Positions 9,685-18,747 of a stretch of 35,962 bases of DNA are shown here, piece by piece. Every line of letters begins with the position of its first letter. The stretch's first letter is position 1. Origin of the DNA: Actinomycetes bacterium (lineage in GTDB: Bacteria > Actinomycetota > Acidimicrobiia > Acidimicrobiales > Bog-793); contig JAJZMK010000062.1 of assembly GCA_021798275.1 (NCBI GenBank), positions 1 to 35,962 of the forward strand, written 5' to 3'. A program made the position numbers and the translations under genes. A model generated the notes under the pieces. The model did no database searches and was not told the DNA's origin. It saw only the letters and a program-made list of their open reading frames with translations.

Positions 9685-10099
9685 GAAATCCTCTCGTTTC
9701 TCCAATAAAGCATACAGATGGCCGGAACAAACCTTGAAGGACATAACGGCCAAATCAATCTGATGACATCATAGCAAGTAATTAGGTCAAGAGACAGGCA
9801 AAACCACACGTTAGTACCGATAGGAAAATATGGCTTTGAAAATACTGAGTTCGGAACTAAAATACTTTTTGAAATACCCTTGTGAGGGCATAGAGACGAG
9901 GACATCTTATTATTTTATATGTGCAAATATATAGCAGGTGCCGCTTTGTAAATATTGTAATTAAACTATCGTAATGATGTGTATTGTCGAGAGAGTTTTT
10001 GGATGACGGGCTCTTTCTCTCGCCGATGTATAGTATGGTGGCAGATGCTGTGCGGTAAAACTTTTTATGAGTTTTGGGTTGATACGGAGGTGTTGAACA

Positions 10100-11830
10100 A
10101 TGGATGATGTTTTGATTGAAAAACTCAAAAAACGTGCCGAGGAAGCGGAAGAAGAAATAGCCGAACTTCGGAAAAGATTGAGCGATGCCCCGGGTCGCAA
10201 CAGAGTTTTGGAAGAAAAGCTCTTACAGGTAAAAGGGCAGCTGAATCAGGCGGTTACCCAGAATGAAAAACTGATGTTTGCCCTGCAGCAGGCCAAAGAA
10301 AACATAGCCACTTTGCGGGAGGAAGTCGACAAGCTGACCCAAACCCCCAACGCATACGGTTATTATCTGGCCACGAACGACGATGCCAGCGTGGATATAT
10401 TTACTTCGGGAAGAAAGATGCGCGTGGCCTTACACCCCGGCGTAGACAGGGAAAAGCTGTACCGCGGACAGGAGGTCGTACTCAACGAAAACTTCAACGT
10501 CATCTCGGTCCGGGACTCCGACCTCATCGGAGAAGTCGTCACGATCGAAGAGGTGCTTGACGAAGGGGAAAGAGCCCTGGTTCGCTTCCGCGGGGACGAA
10601 GCCAGGATCGTGGAAATAGGGGACGGCCTGTACGGCACCAAATTGAGAACCGGAGACAGCGTTCTTTTGGACTCCCGCTCCCAGCTGCTTGTCGAGAAAC
10701 TCATCCGCCCCGAAGTGGAGGAAGTGATACTGGAAGAAGTTCCCGACGTTTCTTACGGCGACATAGGCGGTTTGGACGAGCAGATCGAAGCAATTACCGA
10801 TGCCGTCGAGCTGCCATTTTTACACAGGGACCTGTTCGGAAAATACCGCCTGCCCGCCCCGAAAGGAATTTTGCTTTATGGTCCTCCCGGTTGCGGGAAA
10901 ACCCTGATTGCAAAAGCCGTGGCTCACTCGCTGGCCGAAAAAGTTGCCTCCAAAACAGGAAATAAAAACGTCAAAAGCTACTTTTTAAACATCAAGGGTC
11001 CGGAACTCCTTAACAAATACGTGGGGGAGACCGAACGTCAGCTCAGGCTGGTTTTCCAGCGGGCAAAAGAAAAAGCCGCCGAAGGCGTCCCCGTTATTGT
11101 CTTTTTTGACGAAATGGACTCCCTCTTTAGAACGCGCGGAACTGGTATAAGTTCCGACATGGAGTCCACCATAGTCCCGCAACTGTTGGCGGAAATCGAC
11201 GGGGTGGAAACCCTGAAAGACGTAATCGTGATAGGGGCCTCCAACCGTGAAGACCTGATTGACCCCGCCATTTTGCGTCCGGGACGGTTGGATGTGAAAA
11301 TTAAGATAGAAAGACCGAATGAAAAAGCCGCCAAAGAGATATTTGCCAGATATCTGACCGCAGATCTGCCGATTGATGAGGAGGAAGTCAAGAGGCTCGG
11401 CAAGGGCGACATAGCCGCCGCTGTCGAGGTTATGATCGAAAAGACAGTCAATGAAATGTATAAAGCGGATGAGGAAAACAGATTTCTTGAGGTCACATAC
11501 CAAAACGGCGATAAAGAGATACTGTACTTCAAAGACTTTTCTTCCGGGGCTATGATAGACAATATAGTAAGGCGGGCGAAAAAACTGGCCATTAAAAGAA
11601 GCCTGACGGAAGGCAAAGACGGAATCAGTCTGTCGGATCTATTGGATTCCATAGCGCAGGAGTATAAAGAGAGCGAAGATCTTCCCAATACGACCAACCC
11701 GGATGATTGGGCTAAGATATCGGGTAAAAAAGGTGAAAGAATTGTTTATGTTCGGACTATTTTCTCCGAAGCGGGAGACAACAGAGGCGGCAGGGCCATC
11801 GAAAGGGTCAGCACCGGTCAATATCTGTAG
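10100..11830 (+). CDS. mpa: Proteasome-associated AAA+ ATPase (Mpa/ARC)
   Basis: N-terminal coiled coil, Walker A GPPGCGKT, Walker [12 protein letters not shown]-terminal TGQYL (QYL proteasome-docking motif). Confidence 0.97.
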   Translation: MDDVLIEKLKKRAEEAEEEIAELRKRLSDAPGRNRVLEEKLLQVKGQLNQAVTQNEKLMFALQQAKENIATLREEVDKLTQTPNAYGYYLATNDDASVDIFTSGRKMRVALHPGVDREKLYRGQEVVLNENFNVISVRDSDLIGEVVTIEEVLDEGERALVRFRGDEARIVEIGDGLYGTKLRTGDSVLLDSRSQLLVEKLIRPEVEEVILEEVPDVSYGDIGGLDEQIEAITDAVELPFLHRDLFGKYRLPAPKGILLYGPPGCGKTLIAKAVAHSLAEKVASKTGNKNVKSYFLNIKGPELLNKYVGETERQLRLVFQRAKEKAAEGVPVIVFFDEMDSLFRTRGTGISSDMESTIVPQLLAEIDGVETLKDVIVIGASNREDLIDPAILRPGRLDVKIKIERPNEKAAKEIFARYLTADLPIDEEEVKRLGKGDIAAAVEVMIEKTVNEMYKADEENRFLEVTYQNGDKEILYFKDFSSGAMIDNIVRRAKKLAIKRSLTEGKDGISLSDLLDSIAQEYKESEDLPNTTNPDDWAKISGKKGERIVYVRTIFSEAGDNRGGRAIERVSTGQYL

Positions 11831-11844
11831 AGTCGGTATCGCCA

Positions 11845-13341
11845 GTGATTCCTAAAAAAATTTGCGGATTGGAAACAGAATATGGAATCACCGCTCCGAA
11901 AAGTCTCGGGGGAGACCCGACGGCCGCGGCATCCTTTCTGATATCTGCTTATATCGGAGACGACATAAAAGGGATTTCCTGGGATTTCACCGACGAGGCG
12001 CCGGGCAATGACGCCAGGGGGTTTTTGGATGCCGACGCTTTGCCGCCGGCAGTAGAGCCCCAGCTTCTGAATGCCGTTTTGACGAACGGCGGCAGATATT
12101 ATGTCGACCATGCCCACCCGGAGTATTCCACGCCGGAATGTCTCAATGTGAAAGAGGCATTGCTCTACGACAAAGCCGGAGAGACAATTTTGACTTTGTC
12201 CATGGAAAATAGCAAGAAGCTCCTCCCTCCGGGGGAAGAAATAGTCGTATACAAAAACAATTCCGACGGTAAAAACAACTCATACGGTTGTCACGAGAAT
12301 TATCTTGTTTCCAGGGCAACCCCGTTTTCTCAATTCGTGGATTATCTCATTCCGCATCTCGTAACAAGACAGGTGTACACCGGAGCCGGCAAAATCGGAA
12401 CGGAAGGTCTCAACAGGACGAATGACGGCAAAACAATATTTCAAATAAGCCAGCGGGCCGATTTTTTTGAAGCAGCCGTCGGTTTGGAAACCACGATCAG
12501 ACGTCCCATCTTAAATACCAGAGACGAGCCGCATTCCGATAAATCTCAATACAGGAGGCTGCACATCATCACGGGTGACGCCAATTTGGCGGAAGTCGCC
12601 ACTTTTTTGAAAATGGGTACGACGGCTGTGGTGCTTCAGCTCATCGAAGAAGGGGTTCTTTCCCACTTGGCCTTGGACATGGAATCCCCGGTTCAAGATA
12701 TCCAGGGTATTTCCAGAGATATTTCTCTCAAATATAGGCTGAAACTAAAAAATGGGAAGTCAATAACGGCTCTTGAAATACAGTGGCTTTACCTGGAAGA
12801 AGCCAAAAAATACCACAGTCAGTACGGTTTGGATGCCGTCGGGGAAGACGACTTGGCGACAGAGATCTTGCAGCGGTGGGAATACGTCCTGACCGCATTG
12901 GAAGACGACATATATTCACTTTCCAAACAATTGGATTGGGTGGCAAAATTGCAGATAGTAAATGCTTTTTGTGAACGCCATAAGACAGATTTATTTGATC
13001 CGAACGTTGCGGCCATTGACCTCCAATATCATGATATGCGGCAGGACAAGTCAATTTTTCAACGCTTGAATATGGAGACTTTGTTGCGCCGACAAGATGT
13101 CGAAAACGCCGTGGCGGATCCCCCGGAAACCACCAGGGCGTACTTCCGCGGCGAATGTCTGAAACGTTATCCTGGCGAAGTCAGATCTGTCAATTGGGAC
13201 TCCGTACTGTTTGAAGTGGACCGGGGTCCGTTGCAAAAAGTACCCATGAACGAACCTTTGCGCGGTTCCAAAAAGTACATAGGAGACCTGCTGGACAAAA
13301 GTCCCACTGCGAGAGACCTGCTTTACAACTTGCAAAACTGA
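11845..13341 (+). CDS. dop: Depupylase/deamidase of Pup (Dop)
   Basis: CGLETEYGIT start, YVDHAHPEYSTPEC, NTRDEPH; has the extra N-terminal segment (~GDDIKGISWDFTDEAPGNDARGFLDADALPPAVEPQL) expected for the Dop-loop, which PafA in this window lacks. Confidence 0.94.
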   Translation: MIPKKICGLETEYGITAPKSLGGDPTAAASFLISAYIGDDIKGISWDFTDEAPGNDARGFLDADALPPAVEPQLLNAVLTNGGRYYVDHAHPEYSTPECLNVKEALLYDKAGETILTLSMENSKKLLPPGEEIVVYKNNSDGKNNSYGCHENYLVSRATPFSQFVDYLIPHLVTRQVYTGAGKIGTEGLNRTNDGKTIFQISQRADFFEAAVGLETTIRRPILNTRDEPHSDKSQYRRLHIITGDANLAEVATFLKMGTTAVVLQLIEEGVLSHLALDMESPVQDIQGISRDISLKYRLKLKNGKSITALEIQWLYLEEAKKYHSQYGLDAVGEDDLATEILQRWEYVLTALEDDIYSLSKQLDWVAKLQIVNAFCERHKTDLFDPNVAAIDLQYHDMRQDKSIFQRLNMETLLRRQDVENAVADPPETTRAYFRGECLKRYPGEVRSVNWDSVLFEVDRGPLQKVPMNEPLRGSKKYIGDLLDKSPTARDLLYNLQN

Positions 13342-13511
13342 CGGGTAATTTTTTGATCCCACCGGGGGTAAATAAGTTTGTTTTGGAATTTCATAACGTT
13401 ATCTGATATAGATTTACGTTATAAAAAGCAGAAAGTTTTAAACTCGCGACACACAGGTCGGATATGTCTTTACAATTTTTATATGAAATTATTTATATTA
13501 AGGAGTGAATA

Positions 13512-13712
13512 ATGGCAGAGCGTGAGCTCAAAAAACATTCCGCGTCTTCACACAGTGAAAATACGGCGACGGAAGAGGATGTGGCTGTTTCCACAGAAAA
13601 AGGCGACAAATTAAAAGCCGAGATCGATGACATCCTGGACGAAATAGATGAAGTATTGGAAGAAAATGCGGAAGAGTTTGTGCGCGGATATGTACAAAAG
13701 GGCGGGGAATAG
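13512..13712 (+). CDS. pup: Prokaryotic ubiquitin-like protein Pup
   Basis: 66 aa acidic protein ending EEFVRGYVQKGGE; AAGGAG Shine-Dalgarno upstream; located between dop and prcB. Confidence 0.96.
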   Translation: MAERELKKHSASSHSENTATEEDVAVSTEKGDKLKAEIDDILDEIDEVLEENAEEFVRGYVQKGGE

Positions 13713-13880
13713 GAATACAGTATCCCTGTTGTCACCCGTGCCGGAAATGTATCGGGTGCTTCTCTGAGAGCAAAAGATATGCTAGCTTTAGCTGATAAGA
13801 ATGTAGAACTGAGGAAAAAAATGACTTGCGGGGAAGAAGTTTTTTCACACCGTGACCGTATGGGCACAGGCGCGATATGA
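13713..13880 (+). other. Unannotated 55-codon open stretch in frame with pup after its TAG stop, ending in an ATGA overlap with prcB; may contain a translated leader ORF (ATG at 13779 or 13821)
   Basis: Manual translation: EYSIPVVTRAGNVSGASLRAKDMLALADKNVELRKKMTCGEEVFSHRDRMGTGAI-stop(TGA 13878-13880). GAGG followed by A7 precedes ATG 13821; prcB ATG is 13877-13879 and has no strong SD of its own. Confidence 0.45.
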
Positions 13881-14722
13881 ATCTGCCTTTGTTTACACCC
13901 GACGCGGATCCCGGACCGAATTTTATGGGACTTATCGACAAAATAGGACCGGGTTTTAATCGGCTTAAATCGACTGTAGTCGCGGACGACCCAAAGTCTA
14001 GCCCAATTGCCGGGGCAAACCCCGGCGGAACCGTCGGGATCCCCCACGGAACCACCGTCATCGCCGTCCGCTACCGCTCAGGAGTCGTGATAGCGGGGGA
14101 CAGGCGCGCCACGGAAGGGGTCAGCATTGCCCACCGGGCCATCGAAAAAGTGTTTCCGGCTGATAAATTCTCGGCCGTGGCGATTGCCGGAGCGGCCGGT
14201 CCGGCAATCGAAATGGTCAAACTGTTTCAAACTCAATTGGAGCACTATGAAAAAGTTGAGGGATCTTCCTTGAGTCTGGAGGGCAAAGCCAATCAGTTGT
14301 CGCAGATGGTCCGTTCCCATTTCCCCCTGGCACTGCAGGGACTCGCCATCATTCCTCTTTTTGCCGGATATGACGCCAAGAGGTCGGCAGGCCGTATCTT
14401 CAGCTACGACGTCACGGGCGGCCGCTACGAAGAAAGCGAATTTCATACCACCGGTTCGGGAAGCAGAAGTGCCCGAACCACAATTAAGCTCGGATATAAA
14501 GAAGGTTTCTCTTTGGACGACGCCGTCCGTCTGGCAATCAAGGCTTTATACGAGGCGGCCGACGACGATGCGGCAACCGGCGGTCCGGATATCATAAGAG
14601 ATATCTTCCCCATAGTCGCCAAAGTCGACGACGAAGGCTACTCGGCTTTGGATCGAGATTCCGTAAAGTCTTATTTCACGGAGCTGATTTCTCACCGGGA
14701 CAACAGCGTTGTTGAGGATTAG
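13877..14722 (+). CDS. prcB: Proteasome subunit beta (with propeptide)
   Basis: Propeptide ending ...VGIPHG before TTVIAVRYRSGVVIAGDRRATEG (N-terminal Thr nucleophile after cleavage), AADDDAATGGPDIIRDIFP. Confidence 0.96.
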   Translation: MNLPLFTPDADPGPNFMGLIDKIGPGFNRLKSTVVADDPKSSPIAGANPGGTVGIPHGTTVIAVRYRSGVVIAGDRRATEGVSIAHRAIEKVFPADKFSAVAIAGAAGPAIEMVKLFQTQLEHYEKVEGSSLSLEGKANQLSQMVRSHFPLALQGLAIIPLFAGYDAKRSAGRIFSYDVTGGRYEESEFHTTGSGSRSARTTIKLGYKEGFSLDDAVRLAIKALYEAADDDAATGGPDIIRDIFPIVAKVDDEGYSALDRDSVKSYFTELISHRDNSVVED

Positions 14723-14778
14723 TTTTTTAGTTTAAAAAAAATGATTGTAAAAGTTTCTTCCACAAAAGAGGTAGAAAA

Positions 14779-15459
14779 ATGACTATGCCATATTATGTGG
14801 CCCCTGAACAAATTCTGAAAGACAGGGCCGAATACGCTCAAAAGGGCATTGCCAGAGGGCGTTCTCTTATTGCGGCTCTCTACGGGGATGGGATTTTACT
14901 CGTTGCCGAAAACCCGTCGCGTACGCTGCACAAAATCAGCGAAATTTACGACAGGGTGGCATTCGGAGGAGTGGGCAAATATAATGAGTTTGATCAACTG
15001 CGCGTCGCCGGCATCAGACATGCCGACACGAAAGGTTACGCATACTCCAGAGAAGACGTCGATGCCCGCTCGCTGGCCAATGTTTACGCTCAGTATCTCG
15101 GTCAGGTATTCACCCATGAAATGAAACCTTTGGAGGTGGAAATCCTCGTTGCGGAATTGGGTGACAGTCAAGCGGGAGACAGGATGTATCACATCAGCTA
15201 CGACGGAACGGTCGTTGACAGAGAGAGTTTTGCCGTACTGGGCGGAGACGCCGAGGCCATTACGGAGAGATTCTCGGAAAGCCTCCCCACCGACGACGGA
15301 CTTGCCCGAATCTTGCCGGTTTGCGTGGAAGCTTTACAGGGGCCGGAGCGCTTACTGACCAGCAAAGAATTGGAAGTGGGGGTTCTTGACAGGAATCTGG
15401 CCAGAAGATTCTTTAGACGCATAGAGGAGCAGGAGTTGCAGCAATTGCTGCAAAAATAA
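14779..15459 (+). CDS. prcA: Proteasome subunit alpha
   Basis: MTMPYYVAPEQILKDRAEYAQKGIARGRSLIA...VAFGGVGKYNEFDQLRVAGIRHADTKGYAYSREDV. Confidence 0.95.
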   Translation: MTMPYYVAPEQILKDRAEYAQKGIARGRSLIAALYGDGILLVAENPSRTLHKISEIYDRVAFGGVGKYNEFDQLRVAGIRHADTKGYAYSREDVDARSLANVYAQYLGQVFTHEMKPLEVEILVAELGDSQAGDRMYHISYDGTVVDRESFAVLGGDAEAITERFSESLPTDDGLARILPVCVEALQGPERLLTSKELEVGVLDRNLARRFFRRIEEQELQQLLQK

Positions 15460-15526
15460 GACGTTTTGTGCTTCGCATCTTCCGTTTGACGATGCGTCGG
15501 TCAAAAGTTTTTCCGTGGGACGTAAC

Positions 15527-15826
15527 TTACTTTCTTTTGAGTCTTTTGCCGACCCACCATTTATCCGATACGCGCTTTTCGCGTTGTTTCTGTGGCTTTT
15601 TGTAATTAAAGATCTCCTCGACCGAATCAAAAAGGAGAATTTCCCTCGCTTGCTGAATATTTCTCTCATCAACAAAAATATCAATCTTCACAGGGAAAGG
15701 GGTGAGACTTTGGGTGGGAGTGGTTATATAGCACCTGCACCCCTCACTGTCCAGCCTTGCCGCCAAAACCTGGGCATGAAATACATTGCTCACTTGCGTG
15801 AGGAGAACTTTATTTTGGTTTGTCAT
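15527..15826 (-). CDS. DUF2007-like small protein (putative)
   Basis: 99 aa: VLLTQVSNVFHAQVLAARLDSEGCRCYIT...IDIFVDERNIQQAREIL resembles the DUF2007 pattern (substrate/element swapping, then ...V.. eda..A..iL). Confidence 0.55.
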   Translation of the reverse strand: MTNQNKVLLTQVSNVFHAQVLAARLDSEGCRCYITTPTQSLTPFPVKIDIFVDERNIQQAREILLFDSVEEIFNYKKPQKQREKRVSDKWWVGKRLKRK

Positions 15827-15877
15827 ACGATTAAAAGATTACATCGTTACACGTAAAAAAGCACTAACGTTGGAACA

Positions 15878-17236
15878 GTGAACAGAAGAATTTTTGGTTT
15901 GGAAAACGAATACGGTGTCACCTGTACAGTCAGGGGTCAAAGACGCCTCAGCCCTGACGAAGTCGCGCGTTACCTGTTTCGGAGAGTAGTCAGTTGGGGC
16001 AGGTCATCCAATGTATTTTTAGAGAACGGCTCCCGGCTTTACTTGGACGTGGGAAGCCACCCCGAGTACGCCACTCCGGAGTGCGACTCACTTTACGATT
16101 TGGTTGCGTTTGACAAAGCGGGGGAGCGCATACTGGAAAGTCTGGTTTCTTCGGCGGAGATGAGACTGCGGGAAGAAGGTATCCGCGGAACGGTTTATTT
16201 ATTCAAAAACAACACCGACTCAGCCGGTAATTCCTACGGTTGTCATGAAAATTACCTGACCATCAGGAAAGACGATTTCAGCAATTATTCTCAGGTGCTG
16301 ATACCCTTTTTGGTAACGCGCCAGATATTTGCCGGCGCCGGGAAAGTTTTGCAAACAGCGCGCGGCGCCGTATACTGCATATCTCAGCGGGCAGAGCACA
16401 TCTGGGAGGGTGTTTCTTCCGCAACCACCAGATCGAGGCCCATTATCAATACCCGCGACGAACCGCATGCCGATGCGGAACACTACAGAAGGCTCCATGT
16501 GATAGTCGGAGACTCCAATATGAGCGAGTACGCCACATTTTTAAAGGTAGGAACCACAGGTATTTTGCTAAAAATGCTGGAGAGCCCCAAAACTATTTTT
16601 AGAGACATGACCTTAGAAGATCCGATCCGGTCCATCAGAGAAATCAGTCATGATTTGACTTGCAAGAAGACCATCAGACTGGCAAGCGGCAGAGAGGTTA
16701 CGGCTCTGGAGATCCAGCAAGAGTATTTGAGTAAGGCTTTAAGATTTTCGGAACAGCACACTTTAAACGAACACGAAAAAACAATTCTCAGCATGTGGCA
16801 GCATGTCCTGACGGGATTGGAGACAGACCCCTTGTCCTTGGAACGGGAGTGTGATTGGGTCGCCAAGTATCATCTGATTGAACACTACCGGGCAAAGCAC
16901 AATATTCCTTTGGAGCACCCCAAGGCGTTTTTGCTGGATTTGCAGTACCATGATATCTCCCGGGAGAGAGGTATTTATTATAAGCTGGCCGCCCATTCCA
17001 AGATGGACCGGATGGTAAGCGATGAAGATATCGAAAATGCCATGCTGTACCCTCCCGCTACGACCAGAGCAAAACTGAGGGGAGAGTTTATCCAAAAGGC
17101 AAAAGAAAAGAAAAGGGACTTTACGGTTGACTGGGTTCATCTGAAACTGAACGATCAAACCCAGAGAACTATTTTGCTCAAAGATCCTTTTAGTTCTCAC
17201 GACGAAAGAGTGGACAGACTTATCGAATCCATGTAG
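15878..17236 (+). CDS. pafA: Pup-protein ligase PafA
   Basis: [75 protein letters not shown] start. Confidence 0.96.
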   Translation: MNRRIFGLENEYGVTCTVRGQRRLSPDEVARYLFRRVVSWGRSSNVFLENGSRLYLDVGSHPEYATPECDSLYDLVAFDKAGERILESLVSSAEMRLREEGIRGTVYLFKNNTDSAGNSYGCHENYLTIRKDDFSNYSQVLIPFLVTRQIFAGAGKVLQTARGAVYCISQRAEHIWEGVSSATTRSRPIINTRDEPHADAEHYRRLHVIVGDSNMSEYATFLKVGTTGILLKMLESPKTIFRDMTLEDPIRSIREISHDLTCKKTIRLASGREVTALEIQQEYLSKALRFSEQHTLNEHEKTILSMWQHVLTGLETDPLSLERECDWVAKYHLIEHYRAKHNIPLEHPKAFLLDLQYHDISRERGIYYKLAAHSKMDRMVSDEDIENAMLYPPATTRAKLRGEFIQKAKEKKRDFTVDWVHLKLNDQTQRTILLKDPFSSHDERVDRLIESM

Positions 17237-17391
17237 TTCTGGAGCACGTGTTTTACATTCCGCATTTTTCTTTATTTTCTCCCGACAACGGGAAAGGCTT
17301 GATTTCGAATATGCCACGGTGCGTCTGCCGTAAAAGGCCGGATGACAATCGAATATTGAAAAGCATTAAAAAAGCGCTTAGGGGATATATG

Positions 17392-17465
17392 CGCCCCCGG
17401 CAGGACTCGAACCTGCGACCTGCTGCTTAGAAGGCAGTCGCTCTATCCAACTGAGCTACGGGGGC
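17392..17465 (-). tRNA. tRNA-Arg (anticodon UCU)
   Basis: Reverse complement GCCCCCGTAGCTCAGTTGGATAGAGC...CTTCTAA loop...GGTTCGAGTCCTGCCGGGGGC; complete cloverleaf. Confidence 0.95.
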
Positions 17466-17615
17466 ATCTTATATATGATAATAACATGGCACATATATGT
17501 CTGTTCGAAAATATGGGATATGGCAGTATCCGGTTAAAAGATGATTTTTATAGGCGATGACTGTTTTTATTTATGGTAGTTTAATGATGTTTATTGACCT
17601 GTATTGCCTTATCAA

Positions 17616-17688
17616 GCGCCTCTAGCTCAATTGGCAGAGCAACGGACTCTTAATCCGCAGGTTCTGGGTTCGAGTCCCAGGGGGCGCA
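17616..17688 (+). tRNA. tRNA-Lys (anticodon CUU)
   Basis: GCGCCTCTAGCTCAATTGGCAGAGCAACGGACTCTTAATCCGCAGGTTCTGGGTTCGAGTCCCAGGGGGCGCA; loop CTCTTAA. Confidence 0.95.
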
Positions 17689-17736
17689 CTCCGATATTTT
17701 TACCAACCTCGCATGACGAAAAAACGTTCCTTTCTC

Positions 17737-18723
17737 TCATGCGGCGACGTACACAACAAAACCTACATAAACGAGAATCAGCACAACGGCTATTTTGGGT
17801 GTAATACGCTTGGAAATATAAAGAGTCGCCATCAATCCCGTCAAGATGATCATATTCAACCATAAAAGAAAATTGGAATTCAAAGCGGTGGCAGACGATG
17901 AAAAGACGGCGGCGGGAAGCAGTATTCCGGCAATGACGTTGATCGTATTGGAATTGATTGCCTCGCTTATCAAGGCATCGCCGCTCACATTTTTCGCCAG
18001 ATAAAGCGCCGCCACGGCATTCGGAAGACTGGTGATCACCGCCAGAATAATATCGCCGATAATGGCCTGTGACAGACCTAAGTTGTGACCCAAGTCGGCA
18101 AAACTGTGTTCGGCGATTACGCTCATACTTATGACAAGCAGAACCGCAACAGAAATTTGCAGGATGGCCACTCGGAAATGTTTTCCGGAAAGCCTCCCAT
18201 TCAAAGATTTCTCAGCGGACTTTAAATTGTGATCTTGTGTCTGCGTTATTTTATTGACACGGTTATTTCCGGAAAGTCTTTTGTCGGATATGAATACGAC
18301 GTATACGCTCATGGCAAGAATCGAAAGAAGAAACCAAATCAAACCGGGAAGAAGATGAAATCCCACAAAGATGGCGAATAGGGCATTTGTCGTGGCCAAT
18401 AAACCCAGTTTGAAAAGGGTATTTCGTTGAAATGTGACAGTTTTGTTTAACAACACGGGCAATCCGAGCAAGGCGGCAAAATTGAAAATATTCGAGCCTA
18501 TGATTACCCCGACTCCTATATCAGGTTGTTTGGCAATGACGGCCGTAACGGCAGATGTGATTTCCGGGGTGTCGGCGGCTAAAGCGGACAGCAGACCTAT
18601 TCCCACAACCGAAAATTCTATTCCCGTAAAAAATTTTTCTAACCGGTGAACCAAAAAGTAGCTTATCGATACGGATAGTACTGCACTGGCAATGCCAAGC
18701 ACCAAGAGCATTTCTGTTGTCAT
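17737..18723 (-). CDS. Na+/Ca2+ exchanger family (CaCA) membrane protein
   Basis: Two inverted exchanger repeats: AADTPEITSAVTAVIAKQPDIGVGVIIGSNIFNFAALLG and ITSLPNAVAALYLAKNVSGDALISEAINSNTINVIAG. Confidence 0.85.
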   Translation of the reverse strand: MTTEMLLVLGIASAVLSVSISYFLVHRLEKFFTGIEFSVVGIGLLSALAADTPEITSAVTAVIAKQPDIGVGVIIGSNIFNFAALLGLPVLLNKTVTFQRNTLFKLGLLATTNALFAIFVGFHLLPGLIWFLLSILAMSVYVVFISDKRLSGNNRVNKITQTQDHNLKSAEKSLNGRLSGKHFRVAILQISVAVLLVISMSVIAEHSFADLGHNLGLSQAIIGDIILAVITSLPNAVAALYLAKNVSGDALISEAINSNTINVIAGILLPAAVFSSSATALNSNFLLWLNMIILTGLMATLYISKRITPKIAVVLILVYVGFVVYVAA

Positions 18724-18747
18724 ATTCTCTGATCGGTATAAAGTTTT

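Noticed and set aside
10985-11697. Long antisense ORFs opposite mpa (172 and 219 aa)
   Set aside because: Opposite strand of a clearly assigned AAA+ gene; translations are low-complexity (Ser-rich) with no motifs.
17604-17863. ORFs containing APLAQLAEQRTLNPQVLGSSPRGRT and its antisense RPLGLEPRTCGLRVRCSAN
   Set aside because: Typical spurious translations of a tRNA gene (tRNA-Lys).
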